Below are positions 6,918 through 14,076 of a DNA stretch of 24,312 nt, in pieces. Source of the stretch: Azoarcus sp. (GTDB lineage Bacteria; Pseudomonadota; Gammaproteobacteria; Burkholderiales; Rhodocyclaceae); contig JALNWS010000041.1 in the NCBI GenBank assembly GCA_023230755.1, positions 1-24,312 on the forward strand. Reading direction: 5' to 3'. The notes under the pieces are model-generated. The model did no database searches. It saw nothing but the letters and a program-made list of their open reading frames with translations, and was not told the origin of the DNA. The translations under genes and the position numbers were made by a program. The stretch's first letter is position 1. Every line of letters begins with the position of its first letter.

Positions 6918-7313
6918 ATGAGTATGTCCGATCCGATCGCCGACATGCTGACGCGTATTCGCAATGGGCAGCAAGCCCAGAAAGCGAACGTGAGCATGCC
7001 CTCGTCGAAGCTTAAGGTCGCAATTGCCAAGGTTCTTCAGGACGAAGGCTACATCGACGGTTACGTCGTGCATGACGCAAACGGCAAGGCGCAGCTTGAA
7101 GTCGCGCTGAAGTATTACGCCGGTCGTCCGGTAATCGAGCGCATTGACCGCGTCAGCCGTCCTGGCCTCCGCGTGTACAAGGGCAGCGAAGATCTGCCGC
7201 GCGTGATGAATGGTCTGGGTGTCGCCATCGTGTCGACACCTCGTGGTGTGATGACCGATCGTGCAGCCCGCTCCAGCCGGGTTGGCGGTGAAGTCATCTG
7301 CCTCGTGGCCTAA
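6918..7313 (+). CDS. rpsH: 30S ribosomal protein S8
   Basis: S8 binds the central domain of 16S rRNA and is the autogenous repressor of the spc operon in E. coli. The 131 residues begin MSMSDPIADMLTRIRNGQ and end with the GVMTDRAARSSRVGGEVICLVA signature region. The ATG at 6918 lies 8 bases after AAGGAG (6904-6909). A second ATG at 6924 would be 14 bases away, so 6918 is preferred. Confidence 0.97.
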   Translation: MSMSDPIADMLTRIRNGQQAQKANVSMPSSKLKVAIAKVLQDEGYIDGYVVHDANGKAQLEVALKYYAGRPVIERIDRVSRPGLRVYKGSEDLPRVMNGLGVAIVSTPRGVMTDRAARSSRVGGEVICLVA

Positions 7314-7324
7314 AGGGGGATTGC

Positions 7325-7858
7325 ATGTCTCGTGTAGCTAAGAATCCGGTCGCAATTCCGAGTGGTGTCGAGGTTACGATCTCGGCAGCTGAAATTGCGG
7401 TCAAGGGGCCGCTCGGTGTGATCCGCCAGGCGCTGACCCCGGCTGTCATTGTCGAGCGTGATGGCGACAACCTCGTGTGCAAGGCGCGCGAAGGTGAAGT
7501 CAATGCCGGCGCCATGTCGGGAACCGTGCGTTCGTTGGTGAACAACATGGTAACCGGTGTGACGAAGGGCTTCGAGCGCAAGCTCAACCTGGTCGGCGTC
7601 GGTTATCGCGCTCAGGCCCAGGGCGACAAGTTGAATCTCTCGCTGGGTTTCTCCCATCCCGTCGTGCACCAGTTGCCCGCCGGCGTGAAGGCTGAAACTC
7701 CCACTCAAACCGAGATCGTGATCAAGGGTATCGACAAGCAACAAGTCGGTCAGGTCGCGGCCGAGGTGCGGGCATACCGCGCTCCCGAGCCCTACAAGGG
7801 TAAGGGCGTCCGTTATTCGGACGAAGTGGTTGTGCTCAAGGAAACCAAGAAGAAGTAA
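7325..7858 (+). CDS. rplF: 50S ribosomal protein L6
   Basis: L6 has two repeated domains near the sarcin-ricin loop and the factor-binding site. The 177 residues match the usual length. The start is MSRVAKNPVAIPSGVEV, and the C-terminal rRNA-binding signature region PEPYKGKGVRYSDEVVVLKE is present. It lies 11 bases after rpsH and 11 bases before rplR. Confidence 0.97.
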   Translation: MSRVAKNPVAIPSGVEVTISAAEIAVKGPLGVIRQALTPAVIVERDGDNLVCKAREGEVNAGAMSGTVRSLVNNMVTGVTKGFERKLNLVGVGYRAQAQGDKLNLSLGFSHPVVHQLPAGVKAETPTQTEIVIKGIDKQQVGQVAAEVRAYRAPEPYKGKGVRYSDEVVVLKETKKK

Positions 7859-7869
7859 GGCGGTTCGTC

Positions 7870-8223
7870 ATGAACAGAAAAGAAACTCGTCTTCGCCGTG
7901 CGCGTAAAACTCGCGCCAAGCTTGCGGAGCTCAAGGCGGTGCGCCTCACCGTGTTCCGTTCCAATGCGCACATGTATGCCCAGGTGATTTCCGGTTGTGG
8001 TTCCCGCGTTCTCGCGGCTGCCTCCACCGTCGAACCTGCGGTTCGTGCCGAGCTTGCCAATGGCGGCAACAAACAAGCAGCTGCAGTGGTCGGCAAGTTG
8101 ATTGCCGAACGCGCCAAGGCTGCCGGGATCGAGACGGTTGCGTTTGACCGCTCGGGCTTCCTCTACCACGGCCGCGTCAAGACGTTGGCTGAGGCTGCCC
8201 GCGAAGGCGGCCTTAAGTTCTAA
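7870..8223 (+). CDS. rplR: 50S ribosomal protein L18
   Basis: L18 binds 5S rRNA together with L5 and L25. It is 117 residues, with a basic N-terminus (MNRKETRLRRARKTRAKLAE) that contacts RNA and the core RLTVFRSNAHMYAQVI. The ending FLYHGRVKTLAEAAREGGLKF is the family C-terminus. The start codon is the ATG at 7870. Confidence 0.97.
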   Translation: MNRKETRLRRARKTRAKLAELKAVRLTVFRSNAHMYAQVISGCGSRVLAAASTVEPAVRAELANGGNKQAAAVVGKLIAERAKAAGIETVAFDRSGFLYHGRVKTLAEAAREGGLKF

Positions 8224-8235
8224 GCGAGGATTCGA

Positions 8236-8760
8236 ATGGCTAAGCAGCAAAACAAGCGCCCGCAAGCCTCCGACGAGCGCGACGACGGCATGCGTGAGAA
8301 GATGGTCGCGATCAATCGCGTTACCAAGGTTGTGAAGGGTGGCCGTATTCTCGGTTTCGCCGCACTGACCGTGGTAGGCGATGGCGATGGCGGCATCGGT
8401 ATGGGCAAGGGCAAGTCGCGTGAAGTGCCGGTTGCAGTGCAGAAGGCGATGGACGAAGCCCGGCGCAAGCTGGCTAAGGTATCGCTCAAGAACGGTACGC
8501 TTCAGCACACCGTGATCGGTAAGCATGGCGCCGCTTCGGTGCTCATGCAGCCGGCTCCTGGCGGTACCGGGATCATTGCTGGTGGTCCGATGCGCGCTGT
8601 GTTCGAGGTGATGGGCGTTACCGACATCATCTGCAAATGCATCGGTTCGACCAATCCGTACAACGTGGTGCGTGCCACCATCAACGGGTTGATGGCGATC
8701 AACACCCCGGCGGAGATTGCTGCGAAGCGCGGCAAGAGCGTCGAAGAGATTCTGGGGTAA
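8236..8760 (+). CDS. rpsE: 30S ribosomal protein S5
   Basis: S5 acts in decoding fidelity and at the mRNA entry pore with S3 and S4. The 174 residues contain the double-stranded-RNA-binding-like domain (REKMVAINRVTKVVKGGR, about residues 20-37) and the glycine-rich GDGDGGIGMGKGKSREVPVA segment where spectinomycin resistance mutations lie nearby in other species. It is 12 bases after rplR and 3 bases before rpmD. Confidence 0.98.
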   Translation: MAKQQNKRPQASDERDDGMREKMVAINRVTKVVKGGRILGFAALTVVGDGDGGIGMGKGKSREVPVAVQKAMDEARRKLAKVSLKNGTLQHTVIGKHGAASVLMQPAPGGTGIIAGGPMRAVFEVMGVTDIICKCIGSTNPYNVVRATINGLMAINTPAEIAAKRGKSVEEILG

Positions 8761-8763
8761 GCG

Positions 8764-8946
8764 ATGACCGACAAGAAAATCAAGGTCACGCTTGTGAAAA
8801 GCGTGATCGGAACCAAGCAATCGCACCGTGCGACGGTTCGTGGTCTGGGCCTTCGTCGCCTGCACCACTGCGTCGAGTTGATCGATACGCCGGAAGTTCG
8901 CGGCATGATCAACAAGGTGTCCTATCTGGTTAAGTACGAGGCTTGA
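8764..8946 (+). CDS. rpmD: 50S ribosomal protein L30
   Basis: L30 is a small 50S protein of 60 residues. It reads MTDKKIKVTLVKSVIGTKQ, then the family signature HRATVRGLGLRRLHHCVEL and a C-terminus ending in the SYLVKYEA strand. It lies between rpsE and rplO with gaps of 3 and 1 bases, which suggests coupled translation. Confidence 0.96.
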   Translation: MTDKKIKVTLVKSVIGTKQSHRATVRGLGLRRLHHCVELIDTPEVRGMINKVSYLVKYEA

Positions 8947-8947
8947 T

Positions 8948-9385
8948 ATGCGCCTGAATACGATTAAACCGGGCGCTGGCTCGAAGTCTGCAGCCAAGCG
9001 CGTAGGTCGTGGTATCGGTAGCGGCCTGGGCAAGACCTGCGGCCGTGGCCACAAGGGTCAGAAGTCCCGTGCCGGCGGCTTCCACAAGGTCGGTTTCGAG
9101 GGCGGTCAAATGCCGCTGCAACGCCGCCTGCCGAAACGTGGTTTTGTTTCGCTGACGCGTGCTCGCAATGCCGAAGTTCGCCTCTCCGAACTGGCAGCAC
9201 TGCCGGTCGAAGAAGTGGATCTGCTGGTGTTGATGCAGGCGGGTATCGTTCCGGCTGACTCGCTTTCGGCGAAGGTTGTTCTGTCGGGCGAGATCAGCAA
9301 GAAAGTGATCCTTCGGGGCGTTGGTGCAACTCGTGGCGCTCGCGCGGCCATCGAGGCGGCCGGCGGTTCCGTTTCTGCTGAGTAA
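8948..9385 (+). CDS. rplO: 50S ribosomal protein L15
   Basis: L15 is a late-assembly 50S protein. It begins MRLNTIKPGAGSKSAAKRVG and has the extended Gly/Arg/Lys-rich N-terminal segment (GRGIGSGLGKTCGRGHKGQK) that threads through 23S rRNA. The globular C-terminal part ends near AIEAAGGSVSAE. The length of 145 residues is normal. secY starts 14 bases downstream with GTG. Confidence 0.97.
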   Translation: MRLNTIKPGAGSKSAAKRVGRGIGSGLGKTCGRGHKGQKSRAGGFHKVGFEGGQMPLQRRLPKRGFVSLTRARNAEVRLSELAALPVEEVDLLVLMQAGIVPADSLSAKVVLSGEISKKVILRGVGATRGARAAIEAAGGSVSAE

Positions 9386-9399
9386 GCAAAGGTACGATT

Positions 9400-10725
9400 G
9401 TGGCTAAACCAGCTGCCGCGGTAGGGAAACCCGGGCGTTTTGGCGATCTCAAGAGCCGACTGCTGTTTTTGCTCGGTGCCTTGATTGTTTATCGCCTGGG
9501 CGCCCACATTCCCGTTCCCGGGATCGATCCCGAACGGCTTGCGGAGTTGTTCCAGTCGCAAGCCGGCGGAATCCTAGGGGTCTTCAACCTTTTTTCTGGC
9601 GGAGCGCTGTCGCGCTTCACGATCTTCGCGCTGGGGATCATGCCTTACATTTCGGCGTCCATCATCATGCAGTTGATGACGGTGGCTGTGCCTCAGTTCG
9701 AGGCACTGAAGAAGGAAGGTGAGGCTGGACGGCGCAAGATCACCCAGTACACGCGTTACGGTACCCTGGTGCTGGCTTTAGCGCAGTCTCTCGGGATTGC
9801 GATGGCGCTCGAAGGGCAAGCCGGGCTGGTGCTCGATCCGGGGCTGACGTTCCGGCTGGTGAGTGTAGCGACGCTGGTCACGGGAACGATGTTCCTGATG
9901 TGGCTGGGTGAGCAGATCACCGAGCGTGGCATCGGCAACGGCATTTCCATCATCATCTTCGCCGGCATTGCAGCAGGTCTGCCAAACGCGATTGGCGGGT
10001 TGTTCGAGCTGGTTCGTACCGGCGCGATGCATCCTTTCACCGCGCTGCTGATTTGCGTGCTGGTTGTGGTGGTGACGGGATTTGTAGTCTTTGTCGAACG
10101 GGGACAACGGAAGATCCTGGTGAATTACGCCAAGCGACAGGTCGGTAACAAGGTCTACGGTGGGCAAAGTTCCCATCTGCCCCTTAAGCTGAACATGTCG
10201 GGTGTGATCCCGCCGATTTTCGCCTCGAGTATCATTCTGTTCCCGGCGACGCTGGGGCAGTGGTTCGGTGCGTCAGAGGGCATGACGTGGTTGCGTGACA
10301 TTTCTTCGACGCTCTCTCCGGGGCAGCCGATCTATGTGATGTTGTATGCAGTCGCGATTGTGTTTTTCTGCTTTTTCTATACGGCCTTGGTGTTCAACGC
10401 CCGCGAAACTGCAGATAACCTGAAGAAGAGCGGTGCATTTGTCCCTGGAATCCGTCCGGGCGATCAGACGGCTCGCTATATCGACAAGATTCTGATGCGT
10501 CTTACGTTGGCCGGTGCGGTGTATATCACGCTGGTCTGCCTGCTGCCGGAGTTTCTGATTCTGAAGTGGAACGTACCGTTCTATTTCGGCGGAACATCGT
10601 TGTTGATCATCGTCGTTGTTACGATGGACTTCATGGCGCAGGTTCAGGCGTACGTCATGTCGCACCAGTATGAAAGCCTGTTGAAAAAGGCGAACTTCAA
10701 GGGCGCAGGTCTTCCCATGAGGTGA
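9400..10725 (+). CDS. secY: Protein translocase subunit SecY
   Basis: SecY is the channel of the SecYEG translocon in the inner membrane, through which secreted and membrane proteins pass. The 441 residues contain about ten hydrophobic segments, starting at LLFLLGALIVYRLGAHIPVPG. The NIMPYISASIIMQL-like plug-region segment (here GIMPYISASIIMQLMT) and GGQSSHLPLKLNMSGVIPPI are conserved. The start is GTG at 9400 (MAKPAAAV). The stop at 10723-10725 borders a region where infA is expected but decayed. Confidence 0.98.
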   Translation: MAKPAAAVGKPGRFGDLKSRLLFLLGALIVYRLGAHIPVPGIDPERLAELFQSQAGGILGVFNLFSGGALSRFTIFALGIMPYISASIIMQLMTVAVPQFEALKKEGEAGRRKITQYTRYGTLVLALAQSLGIAMALEGQAGLVLDPGLTFRLVSVATLVTGTMFLMWLGEQITERGIGNGISIIIFAGIAAGLPNAIGGLFELVRTGAMHPFTALLICVLVVVVTGFVVFVERGQRKILVNYAKRQVGNKVYGGQSSHLPLKLNMSGVIPPIFASSIILFPATLGQWFGASEGMTWLRDISSTLSPGQPIYVMLYAVAIVFFCFFYTALVFNARETADNLKKSGAFVPGIRPGDQTARYIDKILMRLTLAGAVYITLVCLLPEFLILKWNVPFYFGGTSLLIIVVVTMDFMAQVQAYVMSHQYESLLKKANFKGAGLPMR

Positions 10726-10942
10726 TTGCCGGCAACGGTGACTGGGGTGATCGAAGTACGGGGCGGTCCTCGGATCAGTCCTGTATGACGGACAGAGTCA
10801 AGCTCGCATGCGACCCCTGGTTGCTCGAGCGCATCTTCGGAAGCGGCAAACCTGGGGGTCTGTTGTCTTTCGCAAGAACAGGTAGCGGTCCAGCTGACGC
10901 CGAATGACCCGGCCAAAGGGTCGGATCGTGTTCCGGACCATG
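10726..10942 (+). pseudogene. infA: Decayed infA (translation initiation factor IF-1) remnant
   Basis: infA normally lies between secY and rpmJ and encodes a 72-residue OB-fold factor that binds the ribosomal A site. This interval has about the right length (217 bases) but no intact frame. IF1-like fragments appear in order in different frames: VIEVRG (10747-10764), RVKL (10794-10805), VAVQLTPNDPAKG (10882-10920) and RIVFRTM (10922-10942). Compared with IF1 spacing, the steps between fragments are off by about -4, -2 and +1 bases. TGA stops interrupt the frames. The identification uses a remembered IF1 consensus. If correct, a working infA must exist elsewhere, since IF1 is generally essential. 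Confidence 0.72.
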
Positions 10943-10970
10943 TATAAGATATTAGAAACAGGAGCAAAGC

Positions 10971-11084
10971 ATGAGAGTTCAGGCTTCAGTAAAGAGGCTC
11001 TGCCGGAATTGCAAGATTATCCGTCGCAAGGGAGTGGTGCGGGTTATCTGTACTGATCCGCGGCACAAGCAGCGCCAGGGTTGA
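10971..11084 (+). CDS. rpmJ: 50S ribosomal protein L36 (zinc-binding form)
   Basis: L36 is the smallest ribosomal protein, a zinc ribbon in the 50S subunit. This 37-residue frame starts MRVQASVKRLCRNCKIIRRK. It has the full zinc-ligand set Cys11, Cys14, Cys27 and His32, so it is the C-plus form, typical for the copy in the spc operon. A GGAG ribosome-binding site (10961-10964) lies 6 bases before the ATG. The upstream neighbour is the infA remnant, and rpsM follows after 53 bases. Confidence 0.95.
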   Translation: MRVQASVKRLCRNCKIIRRKGVVRVICTDPRHKQRQG

Positions 11085-11114
11085 TCTTGTCAGCCCTAGG
11101 TATTAAAATTTAAT
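11081..11114 (+). promoter_or_regulatory. Candidate alpha operon promoter before rpsM
   Basis: The AT-rich 53-base gap holds two overlapping promoter matches. One is TTGATC (11081-11086) with TAAAAT (11104-11109) at 17-bp spacing. The other is TTGTCA (11087-11092) with TTTAAT (11109-11114) at 16-bp spacing. The -10 region contains a small inverted repeat, ATTAAA-A-TTTAAT (11102-11114). Either would drive rpsM-rpsK-rpsD-rpoA-rplQ. The E. coli S4-binding pseudoknot is not recognisable here. Confidence 0.4.
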
Positions 11115-11137
11115 GTTTAGCGTTTTGGGGTAAACGA

Positions 11138-11500
11138 ATGGCCCGTATTGCTGGGGTAAACATTCCCAACCACAAGCATGCCGAGATCGCGCTGACCGCT
11201 GTCTATGGGATCGGCCGTTCGCGTGCTCAAAAGATTTGCGATGCTGCTGCTATTGCCCGCAACGTTAAGGTCAAAGACCTTACCGAGTCGGACATGGAGA
11301 AGCTGCGCGATGAAGTGGCTCGGTTTGTGGTTGAAGGCGACCTCCGTCGCGAAGTCACCATGAACATCAAGCGTCTGATGGACCTGGGTTGCTACCGTGG
11401 TGTCCGTCACCGTCGTGGTTTGCCGTGTCGCGGTCAGCGCACCAAGACCAATGCTCGTACCCGCAAGGGCCCGCGCAAGTCGATCGCCGGCAAGAAGTGA
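11138..11500 (+). CDS. rpsM: 30S ribosomal protein S13
   Basis: S13 forms head-to-body bridges with 50S and contacts P-site tRNA through its basic tail. The 120 residues begin MARIAGVNIPNHKHAEIALT. They include the helix-hairpin-helix region YGIGRSRAQKICD and the C-terminal signature GVRHRRGLPCRGQRTKTNAR. It is the first gene of the alpha operon block, 12 bases before rpsK. Confidence 0.97.
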   Translation: MARIAGVNIPNHKHAEIALTAVYGIGRSRAQKICDAAAIARNVKVKDLTESDMEKLRDEVARFVVEGDLRREVTMNIKRLMDLGCYRGVRHRRGLPCRGQRTKTNARTRKGPRKSIAGKK

Positions 11501-11512
11501 TAGGATTTAATT

Positions 11513-11902
11513 ATGGCTAAGACTGCAACAAAGGTCCGTAAGAAGGTCAAGAAGAACGTCGCCGAAGGTATCGTGCACGTTCACGCGAGCTTCAATAACA
11601 CGATCATTACGATCACCGACCGTCAAGGCAATGCTCTTTCGTGGGCAACCTCCGGCGGTGCTGGCTTCAAGGGTTCGCGCAAGAGCACGCCGTTTGCTGC
11701 TCAGGTCGCAGGCGAAGCTGCTGGCAAAGTGGCGCTGGAATGCGGCATCAAGAATCTTGAAGTGCGCATCAAGGGCCCCGGCCCAGGGCGTGAGTCTGCG
11801 GTTCGTGCGTTGAATGCACTGGGGATCAAGATCTCCAGCATCACCGATATCACGCCGATCCCGCATAACGGCTGCCGTCCGCCCAAAAAGCGCCGTATCT
11901 AA
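11513..11902 (+). CDS. rpsK: 30S ribosomal protein S11
   Basis: S11 lies on the 30S platform and contacts mRNA near the Shine-Dalgarno helix. The 129 residues include the core HVHASFNNTIITITDRQGNA and end with DITPIPHNGCRPPKKRRI, the strongly conserved C-terminus. The Lys-rich N-terminus (MAKTATKVRKKVKKNVAEG) is typical of proteobacteria. Confidence 0.98.
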   Translation: MAKTATKVRKKVKKNVAEGIVHVHASFNNTIITITDRQGNALSWATSGGAGFKGSRKSTPFAAQVAGEAAGKVALECGIKNLEVRIKGPGPGRESAVRALNALGIKISSITDITPIPHNGCRPPKKRRI

Positions 11903-11913
11903 GGAGTTGAAAC

Positions 11914-12543
11914 GTGGCTCGTAATCTCGACCCGAAGTGCCGCCAGTGCCGTCGCGAGGGTGAAAAACTGTTCCTGAAGGCTGAGAAGTGCTTCACCGAT
12001 AAATGCGCGATTGAGCGCCGTGCGTACGCGCCCGGCCAGCACGGTCAGCGCTCCGGTCAGCGTCTTTCCGGCTATGGCGTGCAACTTCGCGAAAAGCAAA
12101 AGATCCGTCGTCTCTACGGCGTGCTCGAAGCGCAGTTCCGCCGTGTTTATTCCGAAGCCGATCGTCGTCGCGGTCAGACGGGTGAAAACCTGCTGCAACT
12201 GCTTGAAGGTCGTCTCGACTCCGTCGCCTACCGCATGGGCTTCGGTGGTTCGCGTGCCGAATCGCGCCAGGTTGTTCGTCACAATGGCGTTCTGGTGAAT
12301 GGCAAGCGTGTGAACATCCCGTCGTACCTGGTGAAGCCGGGCGACGTGGTTGAACTCGTTGAGCGCGTTCGTGGTCATCTGCGTGTGAAGGCTGCCCTCG
12401 AAGCAGCTGAGTCGCGCGGTTTCCCCGAGTGGATCGAGATGGATGCCAAGGCTGGTAAGGGCGTCTTCAAGGCCTACCCGCAGCGTAGCGAACTGCCGCC
12501 CACAATCAACGAAAGTCTGGTTGTGGAACTGTACTCCCGCTAA
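11914..12543 (+). CDS. rpsD: 30S ribosomal protein S4 (zinc-binding form)
   Basis: S4 starts 30S assembly by binding the 16S five-way junction, and it represses the alpha operon in E. coli. This is a 209-residue protein starting MARNLDPKCRQCRREGEKLF. Cys9, Cys12, Cys26 and Cys31 form the zinc-knuckle spacing known from Thermus and Bacillus S4, so this is the C-plus form, unlike E. coli S4. The S4 RNA-binding domain (RLDSVAYRMGFGGSRAESRQ) follows from about residue 101. Confidence 0.97.
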   Translation: MARNLDPKCRQCRREGEKLFLKAEKCFTDKCAIERRAYAPGQHGQRSGQRLSGYGVQLREKQKIRRLYGVLEAQFRRVYSEADRRRGQTGENLLQLLEGRLDSVAYRMGFGGSRAESRQVVRHNGVLVNGKRVNIPSYLVKPGDVVELVERVRGHLRVKAALEAAESRGFPEWIEMDAKAGKGVFKAYPQRSELPPTINESLVVELYSR

Positions 12544-12578
12544 TAGGGAGTCGAGCTTCTAGTTCCGAGGAAATGTTG

Positions 12579-13559
12579 ATGCAAAGCAATGCACTGCTGA
12601 AACCGCGCATCATCGACGTCCAGAGCATCTCGCCTGTACAGGCGAGAGTGACGATGGAGCCGTTCGAGCGCGGGTTTGGCCATACCCTGGGGAATGCGCT
12701 GCGGCGTATCCTCCTTTCCTCGCTGCCGGGGCATGCAGCGACGGAAGTGACGATCGAAGGCGTCCTGCACGAGTATTCGACGCTGGATGGCATGCGTGAA
12801 GATATCGTCGATCTCCTGCTTAACCTGAAGGGTGTGGTGTTCAAGCTCCACAACCGTAGCGAGACCACGCTTCGTCTCGTGAAATCGGGTGAGGGCTTGG
12901 TGACTGCGGCTGATATCGAAACCGGGCATGACGTCGATATCATCAACCCGGGGCATGTGATTGCGCATCTGGCACCCGGTGGCAACCTCGATATGCAGAT
13001 CAAGATCGAGGAAGGTCGCGGTTATGTTCCTGGCAACAGCCGACCGGCTAACGCTGAGAGCAAGGCAATCGGACACATCGTTCTCGATGCTTCCTTCAGC
13101 CCTGTTCGGCGCGTGAGCTACCTGGTTGAAAGTGCTCGTGTGGAACAGCGTACCGATCTGGACAGACTGGTTATCGATATCGAAACCAACGGTGCTGTCG
13201 ATCCTGAAGAAGCAATTCGCTATGCGGCGCGTGTTCTGATGGATCAGCTTTCGGTGTTTGCCGATCTTGAAGGCACGCCGATCACCGATGTTGTGAAGCC
13301 TGAAGTGACGATTGACCCGGTGCTGTTGCGCCCGGTTGATGATCTCGAGTTGACGGTGCGTTCGGCCAATTGTCTCAAGGCCGAAAACATCTACTACATC
13401 GGTGATCTGATCCAGCGTACCGAAACCGAGTTGCTCAAGACGCCGAACCTCGGCCGCAAGTCGCTGAATGAAATCAAGGAAGTGTTGGCCACTCGTGGGC
13501 TGACCCTGGGGATGAAACTGGAAAACTGGCCGCCGGCTGGGCTCGAAAAGCTCGGTTAA
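12579..13559 (+). CDS. rpoA: DNA-directed RNA polymerase subunit alpha
   Basis: The alpha subunit dimerises to scaffold RNA polymerase, and its C-terminal domain binds UP elements and activators. The N-terminal domain has PFERGFGHTLGNALRRILLSS (residues 28-48). The C-terminal domain has VRSANCLKAENIYYIGDL, whose Arg matches E. coli Arg265, and LENWPP near the end. Two in-frame ATGs exist at 12573 and 12579. CGAGG ends at 12570, only 2 bases before the first but 8 before the second, and MQSNALLKPRIIDVQ is the family start, so 12579 is chosen (326 residues). Confidence 0.97.
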   Translation: MQSNALLKPRIIDVQSISPVQARVTMEPFERGFGHTLGNALRRILLSSLPGHAATEVTIEGVLHEYSTLDGMREDIVDLLLNLKGVVFKLHNRSETTLRLVKSGEGLVTAADIETGHDVDIINPGHVIAHLAPGGNLDMQIKIEEGRGYVPGNSRPANAESKAIGHIVLDASFSPVRRVSYLVESARVEQRTDLDRLVIDIETNGAVDPEEAIRYAARVLMDQLSVFADLEGTPITDVVKPEVTIDPVLLRPVDDLELTVRSANCLKAENIYYIGDLIQRTETELLKTPNLGRKSLNEIKEVLATRGLTLGMKLENWPPAGLEKLG

Positions 13560-13586
13560 TTGGCATCAGTGAAGTGAGGAATTAAT

Positions 13587-13985
13587 ATGCGTCACCGTAA
13601 TGGTCTTCGCAAGCTGAACCGGACCAGCAGCCATCGTCAGGCGATGTTCCGTAACATGGCTAACGCGCTGCTGCGTCATGAAGTAATCAAGACGACACTC
13701 CCGAAGGCGAAGGAACTGCGTCGGGTCGTCGAACCGATGATCACGCTTGGCAAAAAGCCGAGCCTGGCCAATCGGCGTCTGGCATTCGACCGTCTGCGTG
13801 ACCGTGATATGGTCGTCAAGCTGTTCGACGCGCTGGGTCCTCGTTACGCAACGCGTAACGGCGGTTACCTTCGCATCCTGAAGTGCGGCTTCCGTGATGG
13901 GGACAATGCACCGATGGCTTTCGTCGAGTTGCTCGATCGTCCGGAAACGGATGTCGTGGTGGAAGAAGAAGCGGTTGCTGCCTGA
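13587..13985 (+). CDS. rplQ: 50S ribosomal protein L17
   Basis: L17 lies near the tunnel exit. The start MRHRNGLRKLNRTSSHRQAM is the family signature, followed by the ALLRHEVIKTTLPKAKELR segment. The 132 residues end in an acidic tail (VVEEEAVAA), as in many proteobacteria. It is the last gene of the ribosomal block, 27 bases after rpoA and just before a strong terminator. Confidence 0.97.
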   Translation: MRHRNGLRKLNRTSSHRQAMFRNMANALLRHEVIKTTLPKAKELRRVVEPMITLGKKPSLANRRLAFDRLRDRDMVVKLFDALGPRYATRNGGYLRILKCGFRDGDNAPMAFVELLDRPETDVVVEEEAVAA

Positions 13986-14014
13986 GGCGGATCTTTGTAA
14001 GATTCGCGTGGTAT

Positions 14015-14046
14015 AAAAAAGGTCGGGGATACCCGGCCTTTTTTTT
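14015..14046 (+). terminator. Rho-independent terminator after rplQ
   Basis: AAAAAAGGTCGGG (14015-14027) pairs with CCCGGCC plus eight T residues (14032-14046) around the loop GATA. One pair is a T-G wobble. The G+C-rich stem followed by T8 is a textbook intrinsic terminator and closes the ribosomal protein cluster. The A-tract upstream means it could also act in the reverse direction. Confidence 0.94.
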
Positions 14047-14076
14047 CGTCTCTCAGTTGCAGCACGGAGGAAGCGG

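Noticed and set aside
7813..9054. A 413-codon minus-strand frame across rplR, rpsE, rpmD and the start of rplO
   Set aside because: It is fully antisense to conserved genes, with low-complexity His/Arg/Thr-rich translation and no recognisable fold.
10722..10907. A 61-codon frame beginning at the secY stop
   Set aside because: Its translation does not look like a real protein. It runs through the infA remnant, and IF1-like words occur in other frames, so pseudogene decay explains it better.
10882..10948. Programmed +1 frameshift producing a functional IF1
   Set aside because: One frameshift would not be enough. At least three frame changes and several stops lie along the remnant, and no slippery or stimulatory element is evident.
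13989..14017. TATAAA at 14012-14017 as a galE promoter
   Set aside because: No -35 match at proper spacing, and the bases belong to the A-tract of the rplQ terminator. galE may depend on read-through or an unseen promoter.
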